A stretch of DNA of 64,000 bases, taken from positions 3,534,001-3,598,000 of the forward strand of contig NZ_JADQDK010000001.1 in assembly GCF_019263705.2 (NCBI RefSeq). Reading direction: 5' to 3'. This document shows positions 7,466 to 16,752 of this stretch, in pieces. Position 1 is the stretch's first letter, and each line of letters starts with the position of its first letter. The notes under the pieces are model-generated. The model was not told the DNA's origin. It made no database searches and saw only the letters and a list, made by a program, of their open reading frames with translations. The DNA comes from Pseudonocardia abyssalis. Its GTDB lineage: Bacteria; Actinomycetota; Actinomycetes; Mycobacteriales; Pseudonocardiaceae. The position numbers and the translations under genes are program-made.

Positions 7466-10400
7466 GTGTCCAGCAGCAGTACCTCGAACCCAGCCAGCGA
7501 TTTCGGCCCCAACGAATGGCTGGTCGAGGAGATGTACCAGCGCTTCCTCGACGACCCCGCCACGGTCGACCCGGCATGGCACGAGTTCTTCGCCGACTAC
7601 CGTCCCGGGGACGGCACACCCACCAACGGCGCGGTCGCCCCGCCGTCGACGCCCCCCGGCCCGGCCCCGACGCCCACCGCGGAGCCCGCAGAGCCCACCG
7701 AGGAACGCCGCACGGCCGACCGCGCCGCGATGACGCCCACCGCCGCGAACGACTCCGCACCGAAGGCCGCCGAGCAGGCCGCCGCGGAGAAGAAGCCCGC
7801 CGCGAAGGCCGCGGAGCAGAAGCCGGAGCCGAAGGCCGCCGCGACCAAGCCGGCCGCGGGTACCTCGTCGCAGGCCGCGAAGCCCGCCGCCCCGATCGAC
7901 GGCGAGGGCGAGACGATCCCGATCCGCGGCGCCGCCAACGCCGTCGTCAAGAACATGAACGCCTCGCTCGCCGTCCCCACGGCCACGAGCGTGCGCGCGG
8001 TGCCGGCGAAGCTGCTCGCCGACAACCGGGTCGTCATCAACAACCAGCTCAAGCGCACGCGCGGCGGCAAGATCAGCTTCACGCACCTGATCGGCTTCGC
8101 GGTGGTCAAGGCACTCGCCGACTTCCCGACGATGAACCGGCACTTCGTCGAGACCGACGGCAAGCCCACCGTGGTGCAGCCCGAGCACGTCAACCTCGGC
8201 CTCGCGATCGACCTGCCCGGCAAGGGCGGCCAGCGCTCGCTCGTCGTCGTGTCGATCAAGGGCTGCGAGGCGATGAACTTCGCCCAGTTCTGGTCGGCCT
8301 ACGAGGCGATCGTGCACAAGGCCCGCAGCGGCGGCCTGACCGGTGAGGACTTCGCCGGCACCACGATCTCCCTGACCAACCCCGGCACGCTGGGCACCAA
8401 CCACTCGGTGCCGCGGCTGATGCAGGGCCAGGGCACGATCGTCGGCGTCGGCGCGATGGAGTACCCGGCGGAGTTCCAGGGCGCCAGCGACGAGCGGCTC
8501 GCCCAGATCGGCATCAGCAAGATCATCACGCTGACGTCGACGTACGACCACCGGATCATCCAGGGCGCCGAGTCCGGCGACTTCCTGCGCCGCATCCACG
8601 CCCTGCTGCTCGGCGGCGAGGGCTTCTACGACGACATCTTCCGTGCACTGCGGGTGCCCTACGAGCCCGTCCGCTGGGTGCAGGACCTGCCCGACGACGC
8701 CGTCGACAAGACCGCGCGCGTCATCGAGCTGATCGACGCCTACCGCACCCGCGGCCACCTGATGGCCGACACCGACCCGCTGAACTACCGCCAGCGCCGC
8801 CACCCCGACCTCGACGTCCTGAGCCACGGCCTCACGCTCTGGGACCTCGACCGCGAGTTCGCCTGCGGCGGGTTCGGCGGCAAGGAGCGGATGAAGCTGC
8901 GCGACGTGCTGGGCCTGCTGCGCGACTCCTACTGCCGCACCGTCGGCACCGAGTACATGCACATCGCCGACCCCGAGCAGCGCACCTGGTTGCAGGAGCG
9001 GATCGAGGTGCCGCACCAGAAGCCGCACGCCGCCGAGCAGAAGTACATCCTCTCGAAGCTCAACGCGGCCGAGGCGTTCGAGACGTTCCTGCAGACCAAG
9101 TACGTCGGGCAGAAGCGGTTCTCCCTGGAGGGCGGCGAGACCGTCATCCCGCTGCTCGACGCCGTGCTCGACAAGGCCGCCGAGCACGAGCTCGACGAGG
9201 TCGTCGTCGGCATGCCGCACCGCGGCCGGCTCAACGTGCTCGCCAACATCGTCGGCAAGCCGATCAGCCAGATCTTCCGCGAGTTCGAGGGCAACCTCGA
9301 CCCCGGCCAGGCCCACGGCTCCGGCGACGTGAAGTACCACCTGGGTGCCGAGGGCAAGTACTTCCGGATGTTCGGCGACGGCGAGACCGTGGTGTCGCTG
9401 GCGTCCAACCCGTCCCACCTCGAGGCCGTCGACCCGGTCCTGGAGGGCCTGGTCCGCGCGAAGCAGGACGTGCTCGACAAGGGCGAGGGCGGCTTCACCG
9501 TCCTGCCGCTGATGATGCACGGCGACGCGGCGTTCGCCGGTCAGGGCGTGGTCGCCGAGACGCTCAACCTCGCGAAGCTGCGTGGCTACCGCACCGGCGG
9601 CACCGTGCACGTCGTCGTCAACAACCAGGTCGGGTTCACCACCGCCCCGGAGCACTCGCGGTCCTCGCAGTACTGCACCGACGTGGCGAAGATGATCGAC
9701 GCGCCGGTCTTCCACGTGAACGGCGACGACCCCGAGGCGTGCGTCTGGGTGGCGAAGCTGGCCGTGGAGTACCGCGAGCGCTGGCACAACGACGTCGTCA
9801 TCGACATGATCTGCTACCGCCGCCGCGGCCACAACGAGGGCGACGACCCGTCGATGACGCAGCCCGCGATGTACGACGTGATCGACGCCAAGCGCAGCGT
9901 CCGCAAGATCTACACCGAGTCGCTGATCGGCCGCGGCGACATCTCCATGGAGGAGGCCGAGCACGCGCTCAAGGACTTCTCCAACCAGCTCGAGCACGTG
10001 TTCAACGAGGTCCGCGAGCTGGAGAAGACCCCGGCCGTCGCGTCGCCGTCGGTGGAGGAGGAGCAGTCCATCCCCACCGACCTCGACACCTCGATCCCGC
10101 TGGAGGTGCTGCACCGCATCGGCGATGCGCACGTCGAGCTGCCCGAGGGCTTCTCCGTGCACCAGCGCGTCCGGCCGGTGCTGGAGAAGCGGCTCAAGAT
10201 GTCGCGCGAGGGCGACATCGACTGGGCCTTCGCCGAGCTGATCGCCATGGGCGCGCTGGTGATGGACGGCAAGCTCGTGCGGCTGTCCGGCCAGGACACC
10301 CGGCGCGGCACGTTCGTGCAGCGGCACTCCGTGGTGATCGACCGCAAGACCGGCGAGGAGTACTACCCGCTCCGCAACCTGTCCAAGGACCAGGAGCGCT

Positions 10401-11260
10401 TCCTGCCGTATGACTCGGCGCTCTCGGAGTTCGCGGCCGTCGGGTTCGAGTACGGCTACTCGGTGGCCAACCCGGCCGCGTTCGTGGCCTGGGAGGCGCA
10501 GTTCGGCGACTTCGTCAACGGCGCGCAGTCGATCATCGACGAGTTCATCTCCTCCGGTGAGGCGAAGTGGGGCCAGACCTCCGACGTCGCGCTGCTGCTG
10601 CCGCACGGCCTGGAGGGCCAGGGCCCCGACCACTCCTCCGGGCGCATCGAGCGCTTCCTCACGCTGTGCGCGGAGGGCTCGATGACGGTCGCCGTGCCGT
10701 CTGAGCCCGCCAACTACTTCCACCTGCTGCGCCGCCACGCCATGGACGGCATGCAGCGCCCGCTGATCTGCTTCACGCCGAAGTCGATGCTGCGCAACCG
10801 CGCGGTCGTCAGCCCGGTCTCCGACTTCACCGGCGGCCGGTTCCGCTCCGTCATCGACGACCCCCGCTACCGGGAGAACGACGGCGTCGCGGGCGACGTC
10901 CGGCGCGTGCTGCTGTGCACCGGCAAGATCTACTGGGAGCTGGCGGCGCAGCGCGAGAAGCGGGGCGTCGACGGTGTGGCGCTGGTGCGCATCGAGCAGC
11001 TCTACCCCGTTCCCGACCGGCAGCTCGCCGCCGTGCTCGACCGCTACCCCAACGCCGAGGACGTGCGCTGGGTGCAGGAGGAGCCGGCCAACCAGGGCGC
11101 GTGGCCGTTCCTCGGGCTCGTGCTGCCGGAGAAGCTGCCACGGCTCGTCGGCATCAGGCGCGTCTCGCGTCGCCGGATGGCCGCGCCCGCCGCGGGATCG
11201 TCGAAGGTCCACGAGGTCGAGCAGAACGCCATCATCGACGAGGCGTACCGGGACCTGTAG
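7466..11260 (+). CDS. kgd: Multifunctional 2-oxoglutarate decarboxylase/dehydrogenase Kgd
   Basis: The 1264-residue product has the actinobacterial E2-E1 fusion layout. Residues 10-45 ([16 protein letters not shown]) are the E1 N-terminal helix; 50-140 is an Ala/Lys/Pro linker with no lipoyl domain; 145-375 is the E2-type acyltransferase core ending in [15 protein letters not shown]; the rest is the ThDP-dependent E1 with [13 protein letters not shown], the [11 protein letters not shown] cofactor site and NNQVGFTT. It converts 2-oxoglutarate to succinyl-CoA with partner E3 and lipoylated E2, and can form succinic semialdehyde or 2-hydroxy-3-oxoadipate. In mycobacteria it is inhibited by the FHA protein GarA. 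GTG start with AAGGCGG eight bases upstream. Confidence 0.97.
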   Translation: MSSSSTSNPASDFGPNEWLVEEMYQRFLDDPATVDPAWHEFFADYRPGDGTPTNGAVAPPSTPPGPAPTPTAEPAEPTEERRTADRAAMTPTAANDSAPKAAEQAAAEKKPAAKAAEQKPEPKAAATKPAAGTSSQAAKPAAPIDGEGETIPIRGAANAVVKNMNASLAVPTATSVRAVPAKLLADNRVVINNQLKRTRGGKISFTHLIGFAVVKALADFPTMNRHFVETDGKPTVVQPEHVNLGLAIDLPGKGGQRSLVVVSIKGCEAMNFAQFWSAYEAIVHKARSGGLTGEDFAGTTISLTNPGTLGTNHSVPRLMQGQGTIVGVGAMEYPAEFQGASDERLAQIGISKIITLTSTYDHRIIQGAESGDFLRRIHALLLGGEGFYDDIFRALRVPYEPVRWVQDLPDDAVDKTARVIELIDAYRTRGHLMADTDPLNYRQRRHPDLDVLSHGLTLWDLDREFACGGFGGKERMKLRDVLGLLRDSYCRTVGTEYMHIADPEQRTWLQERIEVPHQKPHAAEQKYILSKLNAAEAFETFLQTKYVGQKRFSLEGGETVIPLLDAVLDKAAEHELDEVVVGMPHRGRLNVLANIVGKPISQIFREFEGNLDPGQAHGSGDVKYHLGAEGKYFRMFGDGETVVSLASNPSHLEAVDPVLEGLVRAKQDVLDKGEGGFTVLPLMMHGDAAFAGQGVVAETLNLAKLRGYRTGGTVHVVVNNQVGFTTAPEHSRSSQYCTDVAKMIDAPVFHVNGDDPEACVWVAKLAVEYRERWHNDVVIDMICYRRRGHNEGDDPSMTQPAMYDVIDAKRSVRKIYTESLIGRGDISMEEAEHALKDFSNQLEHVFNEVRELEKTPAVASPSVEEEQSIPTDLDTSIPLEVLHRIGDAHVELPEGFSVHQRVRPVLEKRLKMSREGDIDWAFAELIAMGALVMDGKLVRLSGQDTRRGTFVQRHSVVIDRKTGEEYYPLRNLSKDQERFLPYDSALSEFAAVGFEYGYSVANPAAFVAWEAQFGDFVNGAQSIIDEFISSGEAKWGQTSDVALLLPHGLEGQGPDHSSGRIERFLTLCAEGSMTVAVPSEPANYFHLLRRHAMDGMQRPLICFTPKSMLRNRAVVSPVSDFTGGRFRSVIDDPRYRENDGVAGDVRRVLLCTGKIYWELAAQREKRGVDGVALVRIEQLYPVPDRQLAAVLDRYPNAEDVRWVQEEPANQGAWPFLGLVLPEKLPRLVGIRRVSRRRMAAPAAGSSKVHEVEQNAIIDEAYRDL

Positions 11261-11262
11261 CC

Positions 11263-11442
11263 GTGTACTCCACCGACCGCGGCATCGAGGAGCTCGCGCA
11301 GCGCCGGGAGGGCGAGTCGGTCAGCATCGAGTGGCTGGCCGACCGCCTCCAGGCGTTCGTCGACCTCAACCCCGCCTTCGAGGACGCCGTCGAGCGCCTC
11401 TCCACGTTCCTGGCCCGCGACGACGACGGGGCCGACGACTAG
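11263..11442 (+). CDS. Small DUF6104-like protein downstream of kgd
   Basis: Fifty-nine residues encoded two bases after the kgd stop, with a GTG start. The sequence YSTDRGIEELAQRRE then VSIEWLADRLQAFVDLNPAFEDAVERL is typical of the short acidic DUF6104-type protein found next to kgd in many actinomycetes. It is predicted to be almost entirely helical and cytoplasmic. The fixed position directly behind kgd, in the same transcript, suggests a link with the 2-oxoglutarate dehydrogenase complex, but I know of no experimental function. Confidence 0.75.
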   Translation: MYSTDRGIEELAQRREGESVSIEWLADRLQAFVDLNPAFEDAVERLSTFLARDDDGADD

Positions 11443-11483
11443 ACGGTCACCTCTGGTCATCGCCCCGCCCGCGGGGCACGATC

Positions 11484-12953
11484 ATGGGGATGGTCACCGG
11501 GTCGCACGTCCTTCGCCGCCTCGCGGCGGGGTGCGCGATCGGCGCCGCCGTGGTCGGCGGGACGGCGGCGTCGGCGATCGTGGTCCCCGTCGCCACCCCG
11601 CCGGTCGACGCCCTACCGGTCCCGCGTGTTGCGCGGCCCGCGGACGTCGCGTCGATCCGGATCAACCCGGTCGCCTTCCGGCTGGCGGGCGCACCGGTGG
11701 TGGTCCCCGCGGTTCCGGCCGCGGCCCCCATCCCGGCCCCCCTGGTGACCACGACGGCCCGGCCGGGCACCGCGGCCGCCCGCGCGATCGGGTTCGCCCT
11801 CGCCCAGCGCGGCCTGCCGTACGTGTGGGGCGGCGACGGGCCGCAGCGCGGCGACGCCGGCTTCGACTGCTCCGGGCTCACCACCGCCGCGTACTCCGCC
11901 GCCGGGATCGACCTCCCCCGCACCGCGCACACGCAGTACTACGCCGGGCCGCACGTGCCTGACGACGCCCCGCTCGAACCCGGCGACCTGGTCTTCTACG
12001 GCGTGCCGGAGCGCGTGCACCACGTCGGGCTCTACCTGGGCGACGGACGGATGGTGAACGCCCCGACCTTCGGCAGGCCCGTCCGGCTCGCCTACGTGCG
12101 CTACGACGGCGACGACTACCTCGGCGCCACCCGTCCCGCCGCCGGCATCGACGCCCCCGGCCTCCTGTCCACCCCCGACCTGCCCGTCGTGGTCCCGCCC
12201 GTCCCGGCCCCGGACGTCCCGCCCGCGCCGGAGGAGTTCGCCGCCCCGGAGGCGCCGGCCACCGACCCCCCCGTCGTGGCGTCGGTGGAGATCGCCCCGG
12301 CTCCCGGGACCCCGCCACCCGGCACGGCACCGCCACCCGGCACGGCACCGCCACCCGGCACCTCGCCGCCATCCGGATCCCCGGCCCCGACCGAGCGGCC
12401 GAGCGCTGGTGCCCCGACGGTCGGCATGTCGGAATCACCCACCACCGGACCCGTGCCGCTCACCGGCGCGCCTCCGCCCGTCGAGCCCACCGGCCCGACC
12501 GGTACCGCGGCCCCCACCATCTCGGCGCCCGAGCCGTCGGCACCCACCACCGCACGGCCCGTCCCGGACCCGCCGCGTCCGGCCACCCTCGCCCTCCACG
12601 ACGGGTCCGAACTGTCACTGGCCCCCGCGGAGCGCGGCGCCGACGACCTCCCGGTCCCGCCGACCGCACCGGGCACGGGCGCGCTGATCTGGAGCCCGGC
12701 GCAGACCGACCGGCCCGCACGGGCGACCGTGGCCCTGCACCCCGACGCGAGCACCGCGACCCTGACCGTCGGAGCCCCGGTCAGCCTGCTGGCCGCGGAC
12801 GGCACCGCCACCGATCTGACGATCCGCTCCGTCGACACCCTCGATGCCGCCCGCGCGACCGCGCGTGCCGCGGTGCGCGGGGAGACGGTCCGCGTGGTCC
12901 TCCTGCGCACCGACCCGTCCAGCGGAGACGTGCTGGTCGTCGTCGCGGAGTAG
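11484..12953 (+). CDS. Secreted NlpC/P60 peptidase with Pro/Thr-rich tail
   Basis: The 489-residue precursor starts with a signal-peptide-like stretch (residues 4-30, hydrophobic AAGCAIGAAVVGGTAASAI). The catalytic NlpC/P60 domain (about 95-215) contains the nucleophile cysteine in FDCSGLTTAAYSAAG, the histidine in HHVGLYLGDG and the polar third residue in NAPTF, so it should cut peptidoglycan stem peptides outside the membrane. Residues 220-380 form a low-complexity Pro/Thr/Ala region with PPPGTA repeated in tandem. The last 110 residues form a compact beta-rich domain (LTVGAPVSLLAADGTATDL, then VRVVLLRTDP) of unknown type. ATG at 11484; a second ATG two codons later is possible. Confidence 0.88.
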   Translation: MGMVTGSHVLRRLAAGCAIGAAVVGGTAASAIVVPVATPPVDALPVPRVARPADVASIRINPVAFRLAGAPVVVPAVPAAAPIPAPLVTTTARPGTAAARAIGFALAQRGLPYVWGGDGPQRGDAGFDCSGLTTAAYSAAGIDLPRTAHTQYYAGPHVPDDAPLEPGDLVFYGVPERVHHVGLYLGDGRMVNAPTFGRPVRLAYVRYDGDDYLGATRPAAGIDAPGLLSTPDLPVVVPPVPAPDVPPAPEEFAAPEAPATDPPVVASVEIAPAPGTPPPGTAPPPGTAPPPGTSPPSGSPAPTERPSAGAPTVGMSESPTTGPVPLTGAPPPVEPTGPTGTAAPTISAPEPSAPTTARPVPDPPRPATLALHDGSELSLAPAERGADDLPVPPTAPGTGALIWSPAQTDRPARATVALHPDASTATLTVGAPVSLLAADGTATDLTIRSVDTLDAARATARAAVRGETVRVVLLRTDPSSGDVLVVVAE

Positions 12954-13102
12954 CGCACCCGTGATCGTCACCCGGCGCCCTGGCCTCAGGGGGCCCGCCC
13001 GTGATCGCCACGAACCACACCGATCTCCATGGAGCGGGACCGCGGCCCCACCAGCCTTCGCCCCGGGGCCCCGCGGCTCGCACCCGTTCCCGGGCGTGAG
13101 GG

Positions 13103-13182
13103 CAGCGACTCGCGGGCCGCGGAACAGCGACTCGCGGGCGGGAAACCAGCGACTCGCGGGCCGCGGAACAGCGACTCGCGGG
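13103..13182. repeat. 22-bp tandem repeat array, four copies
   Basis: Four perfect copies of the 14-mer CAGCGACTCGCGGG begin at 13103, 13125, 13147 and 13169, so the period is exactly 22 bp. The three 8-bp intervening segments are ccgcggaa, cgggaaac and ccgcggaa. The core contains the near-palindrome GCGA-C-TCGC. The same unit occurs as a three-copy array at 45317-45374. The array lies in the convergent gap between the NlpC/P60 gene and the last gene of the FtsK-like cassette. Confidence 0.95.
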
Positions 13183-13185
13183 GGT

Positions 13186-13230
13186 GGGGTCAGCAGGGGC
13201 GGGGTCAGCGGGGGCGGGGTCAGCGGGGGC
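13186..13230. repeat. 15-bp G-rich tandem repeat, three copies
   Basis: Three adjacent 15-mers of the form GGGGTCAGCNGGGGC at 13186-13200, 13201-13215 and 13216-13230. The stop codon of the minus-strand gene (TGA, read from 13222 to 13220) lies in the third unit, so the repeats look like duplications of the 3' end of that gene and its downstream edge. The G-rich plus strand could form G-quadruplex-like structure. Confidence 0.9.
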
Positions 13231-13579
13231 GGAGACCGAAGCGGCGGCGACGGGTCGTCTCCTGCAGCACGTCCGCGCACCTCGCGACCTCGGCGTCGAG
13301 AGCGTCCAGGCGGGCCGGGTCGACGTCGGGGGTCGGGGCGGGCGGGGGGCGCAGCGTCAGCCAGGACTCCTGCCACAGCCGCTCCAGCGCGGTCTCCCAG
13401 TGCAGTGCCACGACCAGGCGGGTGAGCCCGGCACGGCCCGCGGCCTCGGTCATCGCGTCGTGCTCCACCACCCGCCGGTACCCGAGCGCCGTGGCCCGCT
13501 CGGCGTCCCGCTCGCGCAGCTCCGCCGCGGCCCCGCTGAGTCCCTCGACGACGGCCTTGTACTCGCGCGCGGCGCTCAC
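13220..13579 (-). CDS. Unknown helical protein, third gene of FtsK-like cassette
   Basis: A 119-residue mainly helical protein (REYKAVVEGLSGAAAELRER, then EAAGRAGLTRLVVALHWETA, and a C-terminal heptad-like VDPARLDALDAEVARCADVL). It ends in a basic tail, TTRRRRFGLRPR. The GTG start overlaps the stop of the ATPase gene by four bases (GTGA), strong evidence of translational coupling. No named domain is recognised. In this position it could be an adaptor or regulatory subunit of the ATPase. The two helical halves joined by a proline-rich link (RPPPAPTP) suggest a coiled-coil partner, not an enzyme. Confidence 0.8.
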   Translation of the reverse strand: MSAAREYKAVVEGLSGAAAELRERDAERATALGYRRVVEHDAMTEAAGRAGLTRLVVALHWETALERLWQESWLTLRPPPAPTPDVDPARLDALDAEVARCADVLQETTRRRRFGLRPR

Positions 13580-16323
13580 GGCTCCTCCAGCGACGGCACG
13601 ATGACGACCTCCGGGCGGGAGTGCTGGGCGCGGTCGTAGAACAGGCCGCGACCCGGTCGGGGCGACCAGCTCAACATCATCCCCGGAGCGAGCAGCCCGA
13701 GCTCGCTGCCCTGGACGTCGAGCCCGACCCAGGCCCCCACGTCGTCGGTGGCCGCGCTGATCGAGAGCAGGGCGCGCAGCCGCGCGACGCTGCGCCACCA
13801 GCCCAGCACGTGCACGCCGGTCTCCGGGCCCGAGCGCAGCACGCGGCGCAGTGCGTCGGTTCCCTCGCGCTCCAGCACGGGATCGGCGGCGTCGGCGCCG
13901 TACAGCACGAGGAGCACCGGGCGCCGCGGGCCGCCGGCGAGCCGCGCCACCACGTCGGCGGCCAGCGCCTCGATCCGGGAGCGCACGCCGTCGAGCGCGA
14001 CGATCTCGGCCGTGTGCCCGGCCGCGGCGAACCGGGCGACGAGCGCGTCCGCGGAGGCCAGCAGCGGGACCACCACCAGGTCGACGGACCCGGGCGGGTA
14101 CTGCCCGGCCAGCGACCCGGCCGCCGCCCCGAGCACCCGCACCGCGTCCTCGGCATCGGCCCCGAGCACGGCCACGTTGCGGCCCGGGGTGTCGGCGAGC
14201 ACAGCCGTCGCCGGGCGCCCGCCCACGTCGATGCACTGCCCGAGCAGCGCCCGCGGCGGACCGCCGGTGCCCATGAGCCCGATCAGGTCGGTGACGCCGG
14301 GGGCACGGCTGCCGTCGAAGAGCACCGGCTCCGACCGGCCCTCGTGGTACCGCTCGTGCAGCTCCCGCTGCACGACGTCGGTGGTGCCGCGCGCGGTGGC
14401 GTCCGGGATGCGCACCACCTCGTTGCCGTGCCGCACCCCCGAGTCGTGGTTGACGACGGCGTGCCAGCGGGGAAGGTCCATCGCGGCCTCGTTGAGCTCG
14501 CCGAGCACGCGCCGGGCGCGGGGCAGCGCGATGCGCAGGACGAACTGCTCGAAGACCGCGGGCCGCCCCCAGAACGCCTCGATCCCGGACACGTCCTGGC
14601 TCGCCAGCACGAGGTGGATGCCCTGGCTGCGCCCCCGCCGGGCGACGTCCTCGAGCAGCGCGGTGGCCTTCTTCGTGACGTCGTCGCGCTCGGAGAACAG
14701 CAGCTGGAACTCGTCGATGACGGCGACGATCCGCGGCCACCGCCCGTCCGGGTCGGCGCCGCGCAGCTCCTCGAGCTTGGTGACCTCGTGGTCCTTCGCC
14801 GCCTCCGACCGGCGGCGCATCTCGTCGGAGAGGAACTGCAGCAGCGCGAGACCGAACTCGCGGTCGGTGTTGATGTTGACGCCGACCAGCCGGGCGTGCG
14901 GGAGCCAGGTCGTGTCCCGGCGCCCGCGTGTGAACTGCGCGAACGAGACACCCTCCTTGAAGTCGAGGAGGTAGAACTCCAGCTCGTCGGGGCCGTACCG
15001 GGCGGCCATCGAGCTGATCATCGTGAGCAGCAGGTTGGTCTTGCCGGTGCCGCTGGGGCCGCCGATGAGCGCGTGCGGCGACTCGTCGGCGAGCACGGCG
15101 TCGTGCGGCATCCCGTCGGCGAACCCGATCGGCGCGCGCAGGCCGGTGATCGACTTCTCGCGGCCCCACCGCCCCGGGGCGGGCAACAGGTCGGCGAACG
15201 CGCGGGCGTGGCCGTGCTCGTGGGCGTCGGCGATGACGTCCGCCGCGTGCTTGACGGCGCCGCGGCCCAGCGGCGGGTCCAGCCGGACGACGACGTGCTC
15301 CCCCGTCATCGACGTCGTCGCCGCGCCGCCGTCGTGCAGGCGCACGGTCTCGTGCGGGGCCTGGATCGTGACCGGCACGTCGACCAGGACCAGCGTGACA
15401 CCGGACGCGAGCCCGCCCCGGGAGATGCGCTGCACCTGCCAGTGGTCCTCGTCGGCGAGCGGGCGCCCGTCGCCGACCAGGACGGTGACGATCCACGGCT
15501 TGACCCGCGTGCCGGTGGCGGCGACGTGCGCGGCGAGCGTCGGGTGGCCGTCGATGAGCAGGCGGGTGTGCACGCGCCGGATCCGGTCCGAGAGCTCCTC
15601 GAGCAGGTGGGAGAGCCGTCCCGGGTCGTGGACGGTGAGCAGCCCGCTGCGGGTGAGCGGGTAGAGCCCGGGCACGACGCCGGTGAACTGGCCGACGTCC
15701 CACACGTGCAGCCGCACCAGCCCCGGCGTGAAGTGGCTGACCAGCCGCATCAGCAGCGACTCGACGAGCGACTCCGCGTGCGCGCGCCCGTCACCGGTGG
15801 AGGTGATCTGCAGGTGCGACTCGTCGAGCAGCGGCACCCCGACCGGCCACGTGACGGGCCGGTGCAGGGACTTGCCGGGCGGGCGGGAGGCGGAGCCGAT
15901 GCGCCCCGTCCCGATCCGCCACAGGCCCGGTACCTCGTCGATCCCGTCGGCCTTGCCGACCTCGCCCAGCCAGCGGTCCGGGTCGAGCCCGGCGGCGAAC
16001 GGGGCGGCGCGCTCCATGAGCTCGGTCAGCGCGGCGGGTCCGGTGCGCAGCCACGGGTCGAACGCCGCGGCCCGGTCGGCCTCGACGCGCGCGACGACGT
16101 CGGCGAGCTGCGGGTTGGCCAGCGGGACGGCGAGCGCCGGGTCGTCGCGGGCGTCGTCGAGGCCCTCGGTGCGCAACCACGTCTCGACGATCGTCTCGGC
16201 GTGCGCGCGCACCGCGGCGTCCTGCAGCCCGTCGGCCGCGCCGAGCGCCGCGGCCATCGCGCCGTGGAACTCCTCGAAGGCCTCGCTGATCCGCTGCTTG
16301 CGGCCGGCCCGCCCACCCACCAT
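13576..16323 (-). CDS. FtsK/SpoIIIE (EccC-like) ATPase, second ATPase module degenerate
   Basis: A 915-residue soluble ATPase. Residues 1-400 form a long N-terminal region with no membrane helix. The FtsK/SpoIIIE module follows: Walker A GGPSGTGKTNLLLT (about 420-430), YLLDFKEGVSFAQF (typical of FtsK/EccC), Walker B IVAVIDEFQLLFSE (about 525-535), and the sensor-like VLASQDVSGIEAFWGR. A second module from about residue 690 keeps the fold-like strands but replaces the P-loop by VAVLGADAEDAVRVLG, so it should not hydrolyse ATP. This tandem active-plus-degenerate arrangement recalls EccC of type VII secretion, but membrane helices are lacking. ATG 12 bases after the previous gene. Confidence 0.9.
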   Translation of the reverse strand: MVGGRAGRKQRISEAFEEFHGAMAAALGAADGLQDAAVRAHAETIVETWLRTEGLDDARDDPALAVPLANPQLADVVARVEADRAAAFDPWLRTGPAALTELMERAAPFAAGLDPDRWLGEVGKADGIDEVPGLWRIGTGRIGSASRPPGKSLHRPVTWPVGVPLLDESHLQITSTGDGRAHAESLVESLLMRLVSHFTPGLVRLHVWDVGQFTGVVPGLYPLTRSGLLTVHDPGRLSHLLEELSDRIRRVHTRLLIDGHPTLAAHVAATGTRVKPWIVTVLVGDGRPLADEDHWQVQRISRGGLASGVTLVLVDVPVTIQAPHETVRLHDGGAATTSMTGEHVVVRLDPPLGRGAVKHAADVIADAHEHGHARAFADLLPAPGRWGREKSITGLRAPIGFADGMPHDAVLADESPHALIGGPSGTGKTNLLLTMISSMAARYGPDELEFYLLDFKEGVSFAQFTRGRRDTTWLPHARLVGVNINTDREFGLALLQFLSDEMRRRSEAAKDHEVTKLEELRGADPDGRWPRIVAVIDEFQLLFSERDDVTKKATALLEDVARRGRSQGIHLVLASQDVSGIEAFWGRPAVFEQFVLRIALPRARRVLGELNEAAMDLPRWHAVVNHDSGVRHGNEVVRIPDATARGTTDVVQRELHERYHEGRSEPVLFDGSRAPGVTDLIGLMGTGGPPRALLGQCIDVGGRPATAVLADTPGRNVAVLGADAEDAVRVLGAAAGSLAGQYPPGSVDLVVVPLLASADALVARFAAAGHTAEIVALDGVRSRIEALAADVVARLAGGPRRPVLLVLYGADAADPVLEREGTDALRRVLRSGPETGVHVLGWWRSVARLRALLSISAATDDVGAWVGLDVQGSELGLLAPGMMLSWSPRPGRGLFYDRAQHSRPEVVIVPSLEEP

Positions 16324-16335
16324 GAAGAACGGACC

Positions 16336-16596
16336 TCAGATGTTGGTCGCGTAGCCCTGCGCGGTCTGCGTCGCGGCCGTGACGGTGTGCTGCACCTCGA
16401 CGATGTCCGACATCGCCTTCGACAGCATCGCGATCGCGTCGTGCGCGGTGTCCTGCGCGCTGGCCTCCGCCGTCTGCACCGTCGCCGCGCGGGCGTCGGC
16501 CAGCACGTCGTGGGCCTGCTGCAGGTGCCCGAGGCTCTGCAGCGCGATCTCGGCGGCGCGCGCCATGCTGGCCCGCACCTCGTCGACGCTCGCCAT
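16336..16596 (-). CDS. Small helical protein, first gene of FtsK-like cassette (WXG100-sized)
   Basis: Eighty-six residues, rich in Ala, Gln, Thr and Asp, predicted to be two long helices with a break near the middle (LGHLQQAHDVLADARAATVQ and AHDAIAMLSKAMSDIVEVQ). Size and hairpin shape recall WXG100/ESAT-6-like proteins, yet there is no WXG motif at the turn and no YxxxD/E secretion tail; it ends QGYATNI. GGGAGGGG lies six bases before the ATG. It leads the cassette and is separated from the ATPase gene by 12 bases. A substrate, partner or regulator of the ATPase is plausible; identity as a WXG100 member is not proven. Confidence 0.8.
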   Translation of the reverse strand: MASVDEVRASMARAAEIALQSLGHLQQAHDVLADARAATVQTAEASAQDTAHDAIAMLSKAMSDIVEVQHTVTAATQTAQGYATNI

Positions 16597-16752
16597 GACG
16601 ATCCCCTCCCGTACCCGGAACTCCGCGCGGACCTTAGCGTCCAGTGCACCGCACACCCGGCCGCCCCGCCACCCCGGCCGCCAGCAGTGGTCCCGGTCAC
16701 TCCCCGCCGGTACCGTCCCCGGGATCGGACGAACCGGACGGGGGTCGGGGCG

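Noticed and set aside
7346..11212. 1288-codon minus-strand frame opposite kgd
   Set aside because: Rich in Val, Arg and His as expected for antisense of GC-rich coding DNA; no family features.
13103..13230. CRISPR-like repeats
   Set aside because: The repeat unit is 22 bp with only 8-bp intervals, too short for spacers, and no cas genes nearby.
13621..16752. Plus-strand extension upstream of the Nramp-like gene
   Set aside because: It lies antisense to the FtsK-like cassette, which has strong motifs and overlaps; the transporter starts near 16753.
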